Shown here: one piece after another, positions 1-9,255 of the stretch | How positions within the stretch are numbered: position 1 is the first letter of the stretch | How the letters are laid out: each line of letters opens with the position of its first letter | Source of the DNA: Jejuia pallidilutea | GTDB taxonomy: Bacteria; Bacteroidota; Bacteroidia; Flavobacteriales; Flavobacteriaceae | Assembly: GCF_002973595.1 (NCBI RefSeq) | Contig: NZ_PVEO01000003.1 | Span: forward strand, 248,001 to 312,000 | Direction: 5' to 3' | DNA length: 64,000 nucleotides | Notes under the pieces: model-generated | The model's database searches: none | What the model was told of the DNA's origin: nothing | What the model saw: the letters and a program-made list of their open reading frames with translations, nothing else | Made by a program: the position numbers and the translations under genes

Positions 1-1197
1 AAAGCAACATTAAGTTCATTTGCTAGCCTAATAGGGGCAGATCTTGTTTTTGGGTCTAAAATGCTTAAAGGTTATACACCTTTGGCGTTACAAGATCCTG
101 ATCCTTTCAAATTATTTAATAAGCATAAAGACATGGTTGTACTTAACGACAAACCATGGAATATTGAAGCACAAGCACATTTGTTGGACGATAAGATTAC
201 ACCAAATTCCTGTATGTTTATTAGAAATAATGGCTTAGTACCTGAAGATATTGATCCTAAAACATGGACCCTCACTATTGATGGAGAATCGGTAAAAAAC
301 AAAACATCATATACCCTATCCGAGTTAAAATCTAAATTTCAGCAACATACCTATCAATTAACATTAGAATGTGGTGGCAATGGGCGTGCAGAGTTCGATC
401 CGCCAGCAAAAGGAAACCAATGGACTGTAGGTGCGGTACATTGCGCCTCTTGGACTGGTGTACGCTTACGCGATGTTTTAGAAGATGCCGGTATTAAAAA
501 TAACGCCGTTTATATTGGCTATCATGCCATAGATAAACACCTTAGTATGGATCCGAACAAAGAACCAATTTCTAGGGGTTGCCCAATAAATAAAGCCTTA
601 CAAGATGAAACCCTTTTAGCTTTTAAAATGAATGGAGAAGATATTCCACTAGTTCATGGGTATCCTTTACGTTTGGTTGCAGGTGGTTGGCCAGCTTCGG
701 TTTCTGGTAAGTGGATAAATAGAATTAGCATTCGTAACAAAGTACATGATGGTACAAAAATGACTGGTACAGCCTACCGAGTACCATGCGAACCCGTTGC
801 CCCAGGAGATAAAGTAAAAGATGAAGATATGTGCATTATAGAGTCTATGCCTGTTAAATCTATAATAACCTATCCTAAAACTGGTGCGATTATAAAAAAA
901 GAAAAGTCTTTAAATATTAGGGGGCATGCTTGGGCAGGAGAATTGGAAGTTGCTAAAATGGAATATTCCATAGATTTTGGCGCCACCTGGAACACATGCC
1001 CTGTAGAAAAACCAAAAAACCGTTTAGCATGGCAACATTTTTCGGCCACAGTAAATTTTCCAAAACCTGGTTATTATGAGGTTTGGGCAAGAGCAACAGA
1101 CACCAACGGTATTGCGCAACCTATGCTTTTACCCGGTTGGAATCCAAAAGGATATTTAAATAATGCTTGCCACAGAATAGCAATAAAAGTTACATAA
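1..1197 (+). CDS. Sulfite-oxidase-like molybdopterin enzyme (5' partial)
   Basis: Likely oxidises sulfite or a related substrate with a molybdopterin centre in the periplasm and passes electrons to the cytochrome encoded next. The reading frame is open from base 1, so the gene starts outside the window. The first 20 codons are Ala/Ser/Leu-rich and look like the end of an export signal; the ATG at base 61 is therefore probably internal. Counting from that ATG, Cys104 in LTLECGGNGR is the expected Mo-coordinating cysteine, and residues about 260-378 match the Ig-like Mo-co dimerisation domain. In the family, cofactor-bound enzymes are usually Tat-exported, but the twin-arginine would lie upstream and cannot be seen. 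The stop is immediately followed by the cytochrome ATG, so the two are co-translated. SorA/SorT/SoxC assignment is not possible from sequence alone. Confidence 0.85.
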   Translation, partial: KATLSSFASLIGADLVFGSKMLKGYTPLALQDPDPFKLFNKHKDMVVLNDKPWNIEAQAHLLDDKITPNSCMFIRNNGLVPEDIDPKTWTLTIDGESVKNKTSYTLSELKSKFQQHTYQLTLECGGNGRAEFDPPAKGNQWTVGAVHCASWTGVRLRDVLEDAGIKNNAVYIGYHAIDKHLSMDPNKEPISRGCPINKALQDETLLAFKMNGEDIPLVHGYPLRLVAGGWPASVSGKWINRISIRNKVHDGTKMTGTAYRVPCEPVAPGDKVKDEDMCIIESMPVKSIITYPKTGAIIKKEKSLNIRGHAWAGELEVAKMEYSIDFGATWNTCPVEKPKNRLAWQHFSATVNFPKPGYYEVWARATDTNGIAQPMLLPGWNPKGYLNNACHRIAIKVT

Positions 1198-1671
1198 ATG
1201 AATAAAGAAGAAACTTTTAGGGTACAAGTTAGAAAAGTGCGTCGCCTATTGATGTTACTTTTAGCATTATTCATAATTTCTGGAGGTGGAATGCTTTATT
1301 ATATGGTAAACCCTAATGCTTTAGATTTTATGTTAAAACCTGAAACTGTTGCATTTAAACCTATTGAAGTTGATGAAGACAGGATTGAAAATGGAATTCA
1401 TGTACGAACCGGTTTAGTAGATGCTGAAGGCTTAATGACTGTTGTAAACAATTGTACTAATTGTCACTCTTCAAAATTAGTGACACAAAATAGAATGAAT
1501 GCTGAACGTTGGAATACAACAATTAAGTGGATGCAAGAAACGCAAAACCTTTGGGACTTAGGGCGTAACCAAGAGGTTATTGTTAATTATTTAGTTACCA
1601 ACTATCCACCAAAAGCAAAAGGAAGACGATCGGTTTTAACAGATATTGATTGGTATGCGCTGGAAGATTAA
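1198..1671 (+). CDS. Membrane-anchored monohaem c-type cytochrome
   Basis: A 157-residue protein with one N-terminal membrane segment (about residues 17-36) and a single haem-binding motif CTNCH at residues 86-90; Met112 is a candidate axial ligand. The haem domain would face the periplasm. The ATG follows the molybdoenzyme stop with no gap, which suggests this is its electron acceptor, as the cytochrome subunit is in sulfite dehydrogenases. The 3' end overlaps the rhodanese gene by 17 bases, giving a tight operon. The partner role is inferred from position; the haem motif is seen directly. Confidence 0.85.
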   Translation: MNKEETFRVQVRKVRRLLMLLLALFIISGGGMLYYMVNPNALDFMLKPETVAFKPIEVDEDRIENGIHVRTGLVDAEGLMTVVNNCTNCHSSKLVTQNRMNAERWNTTIKWMQETQNLWDLGRNQEVIVNYLVTNYPPKAKGRRSVLTDIDWYALED

Positions 1672-2581
1672 TGCTGCCGTAATTCTATTTTTCATTTGGG
1701 CATGTAAACATGAAACAAATGATGTGGTAGAAGGTGTTAAAACCAAGTATTTAATTGAAGCAGAAGAATTAAAGGGAATTGCACAACACCCAAACATTAA
1801 AATAATTGATTTTAGAAAAAAAGAAATTTATGAAAAAGAACATATAGCTGGTGCTTTAAACATTTGGCGAACAGATATTGAGGAAACCGCTTACCCTTAT
1901 GAAGGCATTATGGCTAGTAAAATACAAATAGAAACATTATTTGGAAAACTTGGTATTAAAACCGAGGATACTATTATAGTGTATGATGACAATGGATTGT
2001 GTGAAGCCTCTAGATTATGGTGGATCTTGCAAAACTATAATTTTAAAAATGTAAAACTATTGCAAGGTGGAATTTTAGAGTGGAAGTTAAATAATGGTTT
2101 TGTAACTACAGAAATACCCGAAGTTAATGCAACTATTTTTAAACTTACAGAGCATCCTAAGATGCAATATCATATATCAAAAGAACAGGTGGTTAAAGCT
2201 TTAAACAACTATACGGTTATTTTAGACACCAGAAGTGAAGATGAATTTACAGGAAAACGACAAAAAAAAGGAGCATTTAAAGCAGGACGACTCCCAGGGA
2301 GTATTCATATAGATTGGGCAGAGGCTATAAATTATAGAGGCGATATGCGCTTTAAATCGTTAGTAGAATTAGAGAATATTTATAGTAAACTAAATGTAAA
2401 AAAGAACGACTCTATTATTTTGTATTGCCATAGTGGCGTTCGTTCAGCACATACAACTTTTGTGCTAACACAATTATTAGGATATAAAAATGTAAAAAAT
2501 TATGATGGCTCATGGACAGAGTGGAGCTACTTTAATGATTTACCATTTGAAAAAGACAGTATAACAATTTTAAGTAAGTAA
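1655..2581 (+). CDS. Two-domain rhodanese (sulfurtransferase) lipoprotein
   Basis: Transfers a sulfane sulfur, for example from thiosulfate or mercaptopyruvate, to an acceptor. I start it at ATG 1655, not the TTG at 1646, because this gives a compact lipoprotein signal ending FIWAC with Cys17 as the lipidation site. Two rhodanese folds follow. The second carries the active loop CHSGVR with catalytic Cys258; the first has LCEASR (Cys116), typical of the non-catalytic N-terminal domain. It overlaps the cytochrome gene and lies four bases before the next gene. With the sulfite-oxidase-like enzyme, it suggests a periplasmic sulfur-oxidation module. The exact donor is unknown. Confidence 0.85.
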   Translation: MRWKINAAVILFFIWACKHETNDVVEGVKTKYLIEAEELKGIAQHPNIKIIDFRKKEIYEKEHIAGALNIWRTDIEETAYPYEGIMASKIQIETLFGKLGIKTEDTIIVYDDNGLCEASRLWWILQNYNFKNVKLLQGGILEWKLNNGFVTTEIPEVNATIFKLTEHPKMQYHISKEQVVKALNNYTVILDTRSEDEFTGKRQKKGAFKAGRLPGSIHIDWAEAINYRGDMRFKSLVELENIYSKLNVKKNDSIILYCHSGVRSAHTTFVLTQLLGYKNVKNYDGSWTEWSYFNDLPFEKDSITILSK

Positions 2582-2585
2582 AATT

Positions 2586-3461
2586 ATGAAAAAGTATTTA
2601 GACGCATTTGTTAATGCCTTTATGGGAACTTTAGATTGGACATGGAAATCGATATTATTTGAAGTTCCATGGTACACAAATTATTTTTGGGGGCTTACAG
2701 TAATTTCCTTAGTGGTTTGGTTATTGGAAATTGCATTTCCTTGGCGAAAAGAACAGTCAATTTTTAGAAAAGATTTTTGGTTAGATGCATTTTACATGTA
2801 TTTTAATTTTTTCATATTTGCGATTGTTATAAGTGGAGTTTATCAAATACTAGGCGTTCTCTTTGGTGAATTTAATATAACAGCAGAAAGTTTCGCCATT
2901 GTAGATACCGCTTATTGGCCCATGTGGTTGCAATTATTGGTTTTCTTTATTGTTTTAGATTTTGTACAGTGGTTTACACATGTATTGTTACATAAATATA
3001 GTTTTTTATGGAAGTTTCATAAAGTACACCATAGTGTAAAAGAAATGGGGTTTGCCGCTCATTTAAGATACCACTGGATGGAGAATATACTTTATAAACC
3101 ACTTAAAACATTTGGTGTAATGTTACTTGGTGGTTTTGAGCCAGAACAAGCTTATATTGTACACTTTATAGCAATAACGATTGGTCATCTTAATCATTCT
3201 AATATTAAAATTACATGGGGGCCGCTAAAGTATATTTTTAATAATCCAGTAATGCATTTATACCACCATGCTTACACATTACCAGAAGGAAAATATGGTG
3301 TTAATTACGGTATTAGTTTAAGTCTTTGGGATTATATTTTTAAAACTAACTACATACCTGAAGATAGCGGCACGGTAGAAATTGGATTTAAAGGTGATGA
3401 TATATTTCCAAAAGATTTTATTCACCAAAACACTTACGGTTTTAAAAAAGGCCAACGTTAA
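2586..3461 (+). CDS. Sterol desaturase / fatty acid hydroxylase family membrane protein
   Basis: An integral membrane di-iron oxygenase. The 291 residues contain several hydrophobic segments (about 31-50, 66-92, 112-128, 173-200) and the family's histidine clusters: HVLLH at 132-136, HKVHH at 145-149, HLNH at 201-204 and HLYHH at 224-228. These bind two irons in the family. It is the last gene of the apparent sulfur operon, but members act on lipids (hydroxylation, desaturation or ether-bond cleavage), so a link to sulfur metabolism is not evident. Substrate cannot be predicted. Confidence 0.85.
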   Translation: MKKYLDAFVNAFMGTLDWTWKSILFEVPWYTNYFWGLTVISLVVWLLEIAFPWRKEQSIFRKDFWLDAFYMYFNFFIFAIVISGVYQILGVLFGEFNITAESFAIVDTAYWPMWLQLLVFFIVLDFVQWFTHVLLHKYSFLWKFHKVHHSVKEMGFAAHLRYHWMENILYKPLKTFGVMLLGGFEPEQAYIVHFIAITIGHLNHSNIKITWGPLKYIFNNPVMHLYHHAYTLPEGKYGVNYGISLSLWDYIFKTNYIPEDSGTVEIGFKGDDIFPKDFIHQNTYGFKKGQR

Positions 3462-3482
3462 TTTTTTTATTTTTAATAAAAC

Positions 3483-3540
3483 AAAATCACTTAATTGCTA
3501 AACATTTAAATGAAGTAATTAAGTGATTTTTAACTTTAGG
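3483..3540. terminator. Bidirectional terminator between convergent genes
   Basis: Perfect 14-base arms AAAATCACTTAATT (3483-3496) and AATTAAGTGATTTT (3527-3540) with a 30-base loop, lying between two convergent genes. The A/T-rich flanks give U-tracts for both directions. Confidence 0.7.
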
Positions 3541-3542
3541 CC

Positions 3543-4727
3543 TCAATACCAAGGCTCTCTTTTATAAATTTTAGTCTTAGCTACACGCTCTCGATTATTT
3601 AGTCTTAAATGTGTACTCGTTATTTCCCTATTTCTATAACCTAATAAATGAAATAAAGGTTTAGCCAAAAACTTTGCTATGGTTAAGTTTACTTGTAAAA
3701 TACCTTCATTTTTATTTATCCAAGAAACTCCTGGTAAACAGGCAAGCAAGCTATCGGTTTTTACGCGTCTTAATACGGTTGACAATTTTAAAAAAAATGG
3801 TTTTATGGGTTTAATAATAAAAAAACCTTCGTTACCCTTATTTTGGTACAATGGCATAAAAATATGGCCATTATAATCAGAGCGTATTTCAGTATTATTA
3901 AAGTGTGCTATTGGTGTACCTTTTGTAATGGGCTGAAAACTTTTAAAGCCGCCTTTCATTTTAAAATTATCATTACTAGTTATATTTTGTAAATGCACTA
4001 TTTCATAAAAATCATCATCGTTTTCTGAAGCTAGTTTTAAGGTTTTTAAATGGGTTTGTACATCGGTATCGGTGTTATCTAAAATTCCAGAAAATACTAA
4101 AGCTAAATGGATAAAAGCTATATTGTTTTCAACAGAACTATAATCGGTATGCTGTCCAGATTCAAACCCAATAGAAACATAGCCCAACGTGTTTATATAG
4201 CTTAATAAAGCACCCTCTAAATACTCTTCAATACCCAAAACAATAGGTACTGGAAACAATTTTGAAAATCTTCGGTTTATTAAAGCATCGTTAATGGTAA
4301 TAAATGGTAGGGTTTTACTAGAAGTGGTATGTAAATCTATAAAGTAAAAAGGACCTTTATTCTCTTTAAGAATATTATGTAAAACAGTAAGAAGTTCTAA
4401 TAATTGTGTTTCTTCTGTATTGTGCGTTTTTTTAGCTAGTGTAAGCTCTATTTTTGCTTTAGTCCAAAGCCTATTTAAATCTTCATCAATATACCTTTGG
4501 TCTTCCTCCAAGGCTTTTAAGTTTCCTAAAACGCCATATACATTTCCTTTTACAACAGCTGTGTCTATTGTACTTTGCAATTGTTTTAATGCAGTAACAC
4601 CCGCTTTTTCGTTACCATGGATACCTCCAAAAAACACCACAGTAGGCAAATCTATATTTTTATGTATTTTAAAAAGTATACGCGTGTCTTTATTTGTAAA
4701 AGGTGCTTTGGTTTGTAGTGTATCCAT
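3543..4727 (-). CDS. M14-family succinylglutamate desuccinylase/aspartoacylase-like hydrolase
   Basis: A zinc-dependent hydrolase of the AstE/AspA branch of the M14 carboxypeptidase clan. Visible metal and catalytic residues are GGIHGNE (His37, Glu40), DLH (His133), the DEDLNR substrate-binding segment (Arg86) and FESG (Glu189, probable catalytic Glu). At 394 residues it is longer than typical AstE (about 320), with an extra C-terminal half of unclear role. No signal peptide, so cytoplasmic. It lies four bases downstream of the GCS2-CBS gene. In peptide-modification systems, AstE-like enzymes pair with COOH-NH2 ligases, so it may remove an acyl or amino acid that its neighbour adds. That pairing is inference. 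Confidence 0.75.
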   Translation of the reverse strand: MDTLQTKAPFTNKDTRILFKIHKNIDLPTVVFFGGIHGNEKAGVTALKQLQSTIDTAVVKGNVYGVLGNLKALEEDQRYIDEDLNRLWTKAKIELTLAKKTHNTEETQLLELLTVLHNILKENKGPFYFIDLHTTSSKTLPFITINDALINRRFSKLFPVPIVLGIEEYLEGALLSYINTLGYVSIGFESGQHTDYSSVENNIAFIHLALVFSGILDNTDTDVQTHLKTLKLASENDDDFYEIVHLQNITSNDNFKMKGGFKSFQPITKGTPIAHFNNTEIRSDYNGHIFMPLYQNKGNEGFFIIKPIKPFFLKLSTVLRRVKTDSLLACLPGVSWINKNEGILQVNLTIAKFLAKPLFHLLGYRNREITSTHLRLNNRERVAKTKIYKREPWY

Positions 4728-4731
4728 AAAA

Positions 4732-6588
4732 TTATAAATCGTTTGAAGTAATTAAACCAATTAACTTTTTTTGCTTGGTTATGGGTAAAAAACGAATGTT
4801 GTTAGCTTCCATTAAAGCTTTAGCTTCGGGTATTTTGGTTTGATCTTCGATAGAAATAACATTGGTAATCATAACACTTCCCACAGGGTGTATGGCGCTT
4901 TCTTTTTCATCTTTAAAGTCTTTTATATCTTTCCAGGACAGTACGCCTATTAATTCTTTATCGTGACTAATAACTGGCATATGGTGTATATTTTTCCATT
5001 CCATAATGTTTAGTACTAATTCAATACTATCCGTTTTATACACCGAAAAAATATCGGTACTCATAATATGCTTTACTACTCTACTATCAGCATCTGGCAA
5101 TTCTGTTGTTTCTTCTAAAATACGCCATGTAGCAACTGGATGCCCTTGCTCTTGTTTTTCATAAAGTTTTGAGGTTAGAATTTGCATTGCTTCAAAACGT
5201 TTATGGCTTTTAAGTAAATGCCTGTAGCTTCTTACCGTCCATTCTGACCCGTTTAAAGCTTTTACCCTATTTTTAATAATTGCTAAATAATATTCTACAT
5301 CTTTAGGAGCTACACCAAACTTATATAATCCTTTGTAGGCCATAGGAAGCAACTCGTTTAATATTAAATCCAAACAAGATTTATAGCTACCGTCCCAATA
5401 CATTTGTGCTGCCATTCCGTAGCGTGCTGCATTAAAAAAATTGGTTTTAACGTCCTTAAAATCCCAACGTTTATGAATGTTATCGTATTTTTTAGGTTTC
5501 CCCATCATTACACCAACCCAAAATACCATATTTGCTATTTCATCAACTGTTGTAGGACCAGACGGAATATATCTATTTTCAATTCTTAAATGGGGTTTGT
5601 TATTACCAACACCGTAGCAAACTCTATTCCATGGGTATACCGTGCCATTATGTAATTGTAATGCCAATAACTTAGGGGTTTGGTTGTTCTCAATAAGGTC
5701 TACACTATCTTTTATATATGCTGAAGTTAAAAAGCTTCTAAATCGGGAAATATTATCCTTAAAAATATCGGTTACTGTACCAGTGTACCAATTTCTTCCA
5801 AAACTTACACGAGATTGATTTTCGTTTAATAAGAATGATTTAGCCCTGGTATCTATACTTTGGGTAAAAAGAGCAATTCTAGTTTCACTCCATAATTCTT
5901 TGCCAAATAATAAAGGGGAATTAGCACAAGCACTTAATATAGGTCCTGCAATGGCCTGTGCCCAATTGTAAGTGTCTATAAACGAATTAGGACTTACTTG
6001 TAAATGCATTTGAAAACTAGTATTGCAACCCTCTAACATTACAGAGTCGAACAATAGGTTAAGCTCATCTACACCTTGAATATGAATATTGAAATCTTGC
6101 TTTCTGGAATCCTTAATAGCTTCATTTAAAACGGTATAACGTTGTAAAGGCGTCATTTGGTGTTCACCAATATTATCTAAACCTATGGATGGTAAAATAC
6201 CCGCAAGCACAATTTTAGTGTGCTTTTTCTCGGCTGCATCTTTTGCTTTTTTAAGCAAACTATCTAGTTGATTATGAAGGTTTGAAAAACAACTGCCTTT
6301 AAGCTCTAACGGATCTAGGTTTGCCTCTAGGTTATAATTACCAATTTCTGTGGTAAAATGTTCGTCATCAATATCTTTTAGAATTTCTAAAGCATTGTCA
6401 CTTGGGGAATAATTAGGTTTTACCAAACAAAACTCTTGTTCTGCGCCTATGCGAATGGGCTCGGTCTCAATTATACCCTTTTTTAACATAAGGTCTAGGG
6501 CTTTTATATCGTTTAATAAATGATGAACGTAATTAGCCCTATCCTTTTTCTTTTTTAGTTTTTTAACATTCATATCGCCCATACCCAA
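4732..6588 (-). CDS. GCS2-type carboxylate-amine ligase with C-terminal CBS pair
   Basis: The first ~470 residues resemble the glutamate-cysteine ligase type 2 (YbdK-like) fold: an early PIRIGAEQEFCL strand with acidic metal ligands, IGNYNLEANLDP, and MHLQVSP near residue 200. Such enzymes join an amine to a carboxylate using ATP. Residues about 505-618 form two CBS motifs, with MSTDIFSV and VMITNVIS at their starts. CBS pairs bind adenosyl ligands and usually regulate. Located upstream of, and nearly touching, the M14 hydrolase on the same strand. The fusion of a GCS2 ligase with CBS domains suggests energy-state control. True glutathione synthesis is unlikely because no gshB is visible, though one could lie elsewhere. 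Confidence 0.75.
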   Translation of the reverse strand: MGMGDMNVKKLKKKKDRANYVHHLLNDIKALDLMLKKGIIETEPIRIGAEQEFCLVKPNYSPSDNALEILKDIDDEHFTTEIGNYNLEANLDPLELKGSCFSNLHNQLDSLLKKAKDAAEKKHTKIVLAGILPSIGLDNIGEHQMTPLQRYTVLNEAIKDSRKQDFNIHIQGVDELNLLFDSVMLEGCNTSFQMHLQVSPNSFIDTYNWAQAIAGPILSACANSPLLFGKELWSETRIALFTQSIDTRAKSFLLNENQSRVSFGRNWYTGTVTDIFKDNISRFRSFLTSAYIKDSVDLIENNQTPKLLALQLHNGTVYPWNRVCYGVGNNKPHLRIENRYIPSGPTTVDEIANMVFWVGVMMGKPKKYDNIHKRWDFKDVKTNFFNAARYGMAAQMYWDGSYKSCLDLILNELLPMAYKGLYKFGVAPKDVEYYLAIIKNRVKALNGSEWTVRSYRHLLKSHKRFEAMQILTSKLYEKQEQGHPVATWRILEETTELPDADSRVVKHIMSTDIFSVYKTDSIELVLNIMEWKNIHHMPVISHDKELIGVLSWKDIKDFKDEKESAIHPVGSVMITNVISIEDQTKIPEAKALMEANNIRFLPITKQKKLIGLITSNDL

Positions 6589-6695
6589 AAAGTTTAGTTA
6601 ATTATCAATCCCTTAAATTACTGTTATACTGTTAGTTATTTTATGATTTTTATCATAGCATGCTATTAACCGAAGAGAAAAGTGCTTTTTTCTTT

Positions 6696-6710
6696 ATATC
6701 TGACGGATAT
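6696..6710. promoter_or_regulatory. Inverted repeat in divergent intergenic region
   Basis: ATATC-TGACG-GATAT lies in the 185-base gap between the divergent GCS2-CBS and carbamoyltransferase genes. It could be an operator. Its right half (CGGATAT) resembles half of the palindrome at 59804-59823. Short, so chance is possible. Confidence 0.3.
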
Positions 6711-6773
6711 CATTTACTAATTATTAAATATTACATAACATTGAAGTATTGTTAAACCTAACCTGTATATAAA

Positions 6774-8465
6774 ATGGTTATTCTGGGAATTAACTACTAC
6801 TTTCACGACTCCACTGCTTGTTTGGTAGTAAACGGAAAATTAGAAGCTGCAATAGAGGAAGAACGCTTAAACAGAGACAAACACACCAGAGTTTTTCCAC
6901 AAAAAGCTATTGATAGGTGTTTAAAAATTGCTAATAAAACCTATGATGATATAGATTACATAGCAATTTCAATAAAACCAACACACAATCTTAATAAAAA
7001 GCTTGGGCATTGCGTTAAGAATTTAAAAAGTTTTAAACCCTTTATAAATCATGAGTTTGTACATGCATATAACAAGCAAAAAGGGTTTTGGAACTGGTAT
7101 AACTACCATTGGAGCACTAAAAAAAGTGGCCCTAAAGTACATTTTATTCCCCACCATTACAGTCATGCGCCTGGTTCCTTCTTTGTGTCACCTTACAAAG
7201 AAGCAGCATTATTAGGAATTGATGGTTCAGGCGAGTGGGCAACAAGCTGGTTAGGATACGGAAACGGCAATAAAATTAAGTGTATAAGCGAAAGTTTTTT
7301 TCCTCATTCGTTAGGCTCATTTTATGAAGCAGTAACACAGTTTTGCGGATTTAGAACAAGTTATGATGAGGGGAAAACCATGGGGTTAGCCCCTATGGGA
7401 AATCCCAACACCTTTAAGGAAGAGGTTAAAAAAATAGTTAGCGTAGATAAAAACGGAAGAATACATTTCAACCTTAGTTATTTTAACTATCAGAATATGA
7501 GCTGGAAACGCTGTTCACCTAAGTTTTTTAAAATTTTTGGCAAACCACGTCAACACGGAGAAGAGTTTCAACAACACCATCTGGACGTTGCGGCAGCGTT
7601 TCAAAAAGTACTAGAAGATACTGTATTAGAAATATGCGATATTCTATACGATAAAACCAAGGCAGATTATCTAGTTATTTCTGGAGGCGTATCGTTAAAT
7701 AGCGTAATGAATGGGCGTATCGTTAGAGAAAGTAAGTTTAAAGATATTTATGTAATGCCTGCAGCTGGCGATAATGGTACTGCTATTGGAGCCGCCTATT
7801 ATCTTTATAATAATATCTTGGATATGCCTAGAAATTATGTGCATTTAAATCCTTATGTTGGCACATCGTACACCAACGAAGAGATAGAAAATGTACTAAA
7901 AGGCGCAAAAATCTCCTATGAATATTATGATGATATATCTGAAAAAGCAGCCTCTTTACTTGAAAAAGGAAAAATTATAGGATGGTTTCAAGGCACTATG
8001 GAAATTGGACCCAGAGCTCTTGGTAGCAGGAGCATATTAGCAAACCCTGCTTTTCCAGAAATGAAAGATAAAATAAACGCCGAAGTTAAATTTAGGGAAG
8101 CCTACCGCCCATTTGCACCCTCTACAATTTTAGAAGCTAAGAATGAGTTTTTCGACTTAGAAGTTGAAGCGCCTTTTATGCTCAAGGTTTGTAATGTACG
8201 TAAAGAAAAGCAACATATTATTCCTGCGGTTACACATGTAGATGGCAGTGCGCGATTACAAACTGTAAAAGAAGAATTGCACCCACGTTACTATAATCTT
8301 ATAAAAAAATTGGGTATTAAAACAGGGGTTCCAGTTGTGCTAAATACCAGTTTTAATATACAAGGAGAGCCTATTGTAGAATCGCCACACGATGCTATAA
8401 GATGTTTTTTTTCTACTGGTTTAGATGCAATAGCAATTGGGAATTTTTTAATACAGAAAAATTAA
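6774..8465 (+). CDS. NodU/TobZ-family O-carbamoyltransferase
   Basis: Transfers a carbamoyl group from carbamoyl phosphate, through a carbamoyl-adenylate, to a hydroxyl of a sugar or natural product. The 563 residues cover both family domains: an N-terminal Kae1-like domain (ILGINYYFHDSTACLV, AIEEERLNRDKH, HHYSHAPGSFF, GIDGSGEW) and a C-terminal YrdC-like domain (GRAL-type patch MEIGPRALGSRSILANP, FREAYRPFAPS, LNTSFNIQGEPIV). All main blocks are intact. It is divergent from the ligase gene and convergent with the sugar transferase, so it may decorate an exopolysaccharide or lipid-linked sugar. The acceptor is unknown. Confidence 0.9.
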   Translation: MVILGINYYFHDSTACLVVNGKLEAAIEEERLNRDKHTRVFPQKAIDRCLKIANKTYDDIDYIAISIKPTHNLNKKLGHCVKNLKSFKPFINHEFVHAYNKQKGFWNWYNYHWSTKKSGPKVHFIPHHYSHAPGSFFVSPYKEAALLGIDGSGEWATSWLGYGNGNKIKCISESFFPHSLGSFYEAVTQFCGFRTSYDEGKTMGLAPMGNPNTFKEEVKKIVSVDKNGRIHFNLSYFNYQNMSWKRCSPKFFKIFGKPRQHGEEFQQHHLDVAAAFQKVLEDTVLEICDILYDKTKADYLVISGGVSLNSVMNGRIVRESKFKDIYVMPAAGDNGTAIGAAYYLYNNILDMPRNYVHLNPYVGTSYTNEEIENVLKGAKISYEYYDDISEKAASLLEKGKIIGWFQGTMEIGPRALGSRSILANPAFPEMKDKINAEVKFREAYRPFAPSTILEAKNEFFDLEVEAPFMLKVCNVRKEKQHIIPAVTHVDGSARLQTVKEELHPRYYNLIKKLGIKTGVPVVLNTSFNIQGEPIVESPHDAIRCFFSTGLDAIAIGNFLIQKN

Positions 8466-8483
8466 AATTTTTATTTACTAAGT

Positions 8484-9116
8484 TTAATCACGTCTTGCCG
8501 CATCACAAGAACCTCTTTCTTCTTGTAGATTAAGCATTACAGCATGCGGATCTACAACAATATCTTTTGATGTAATAACGCTATTAATGGTCTTAATAAA
8601 AATTTTAAAATCTGTTTTAAATGAAACATGTTCTACATACTCTATATCTTTAGCCAACCTATCGTCCCAGTTTAGTAAATTTCTTCCAGAAACTTGGGCT
8701 AACCCTGTAATACCGGGACGAATAGAATGCCTTTTCTTTTCTTTATCGCTGTAGTATGGTAAATATTCAATTAACAAAGGCCTTGGCCCAATAAAACTCA
8801 TCTCGCCTTTTAATACATTTATTAACTGAGGTATTTCATCTAATGATGTTTTTCTAATAAATGCCCCCAAAGGGGTTAATCGTTCCGTATCGCTTAATAA
8901 ATTTCCATCAGTATCTTTTTTGTCATTCATAGTTTTAAATTTTATAATACTAAATATTTTTTCGTTTTTACCAGGTCTTTTCTGTACAAAAAAAGGAGCG
9001 CCTTGGTTTGCTATAAATAAAACTACAGTAACAACTACAAATACAGGAAATAGTAGAATAAGTAATACTAATGCCGAAAAAAAATCTAAAAGTCTTTTAA
9101 TAAAATAACGATACAT
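8484..9116 (-). CDS. Bacterial sugar-phosphate transferase (polyprenyl-phosphate initiating transferase, short form)
   Basis: Transfers a sugar phosphate from a nucleotide sugar to undecaprenyl phosphate, starting a lipid-linked glycan. At 210 residues it is the short (PglC/WcaJ-C) form. Seen: one N-terminal hydrophobic helix (about 8-34), the amphipathic FKTMND segment, LRKTSLDEIPQL-like RKTSLDEIPQL with the catalytic Asp-Glu pair, IGPRPLL, RPGITGLAQVSGRN. All catalytic blocks are present. It stands alone with no glycosyltransferase cluster nearby; the adjacent carbamoyltransferase is the only plausible partner in the window. Confidence 0.88.
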   Translation of the reverse strand: MYRYFIKRLLDFFSALVLLILLFPVFVVVTVVLFIANQGAPFFVQKRPGKNEKIFSIIKFKTMNDKKDTDGNLLSDTERLTPLGAFIRKTSLDEIPQLINVLKGEMSFIGPRPLLIEYLPYYSDKEKKRHSIRPGITGLAQVSGRNLLNWDDRLAKDIEYVEHVSFKTDFKIFIKTINSVITSKDIVVDPHAVMLNLQEERGSCDAARRD

Positions 9117-9255
9117 TATTTTTTTGGAAATTTTAATTCTTACCGAAAAAGCTGTGTAACTAACACCATATTAAAAATACTAAATTGAAAGGTTTAAATT
9201 CATTAAAACTTCAATTTTTATATTTCACTACCTTTAGCCCAACAAAACAAAACAC

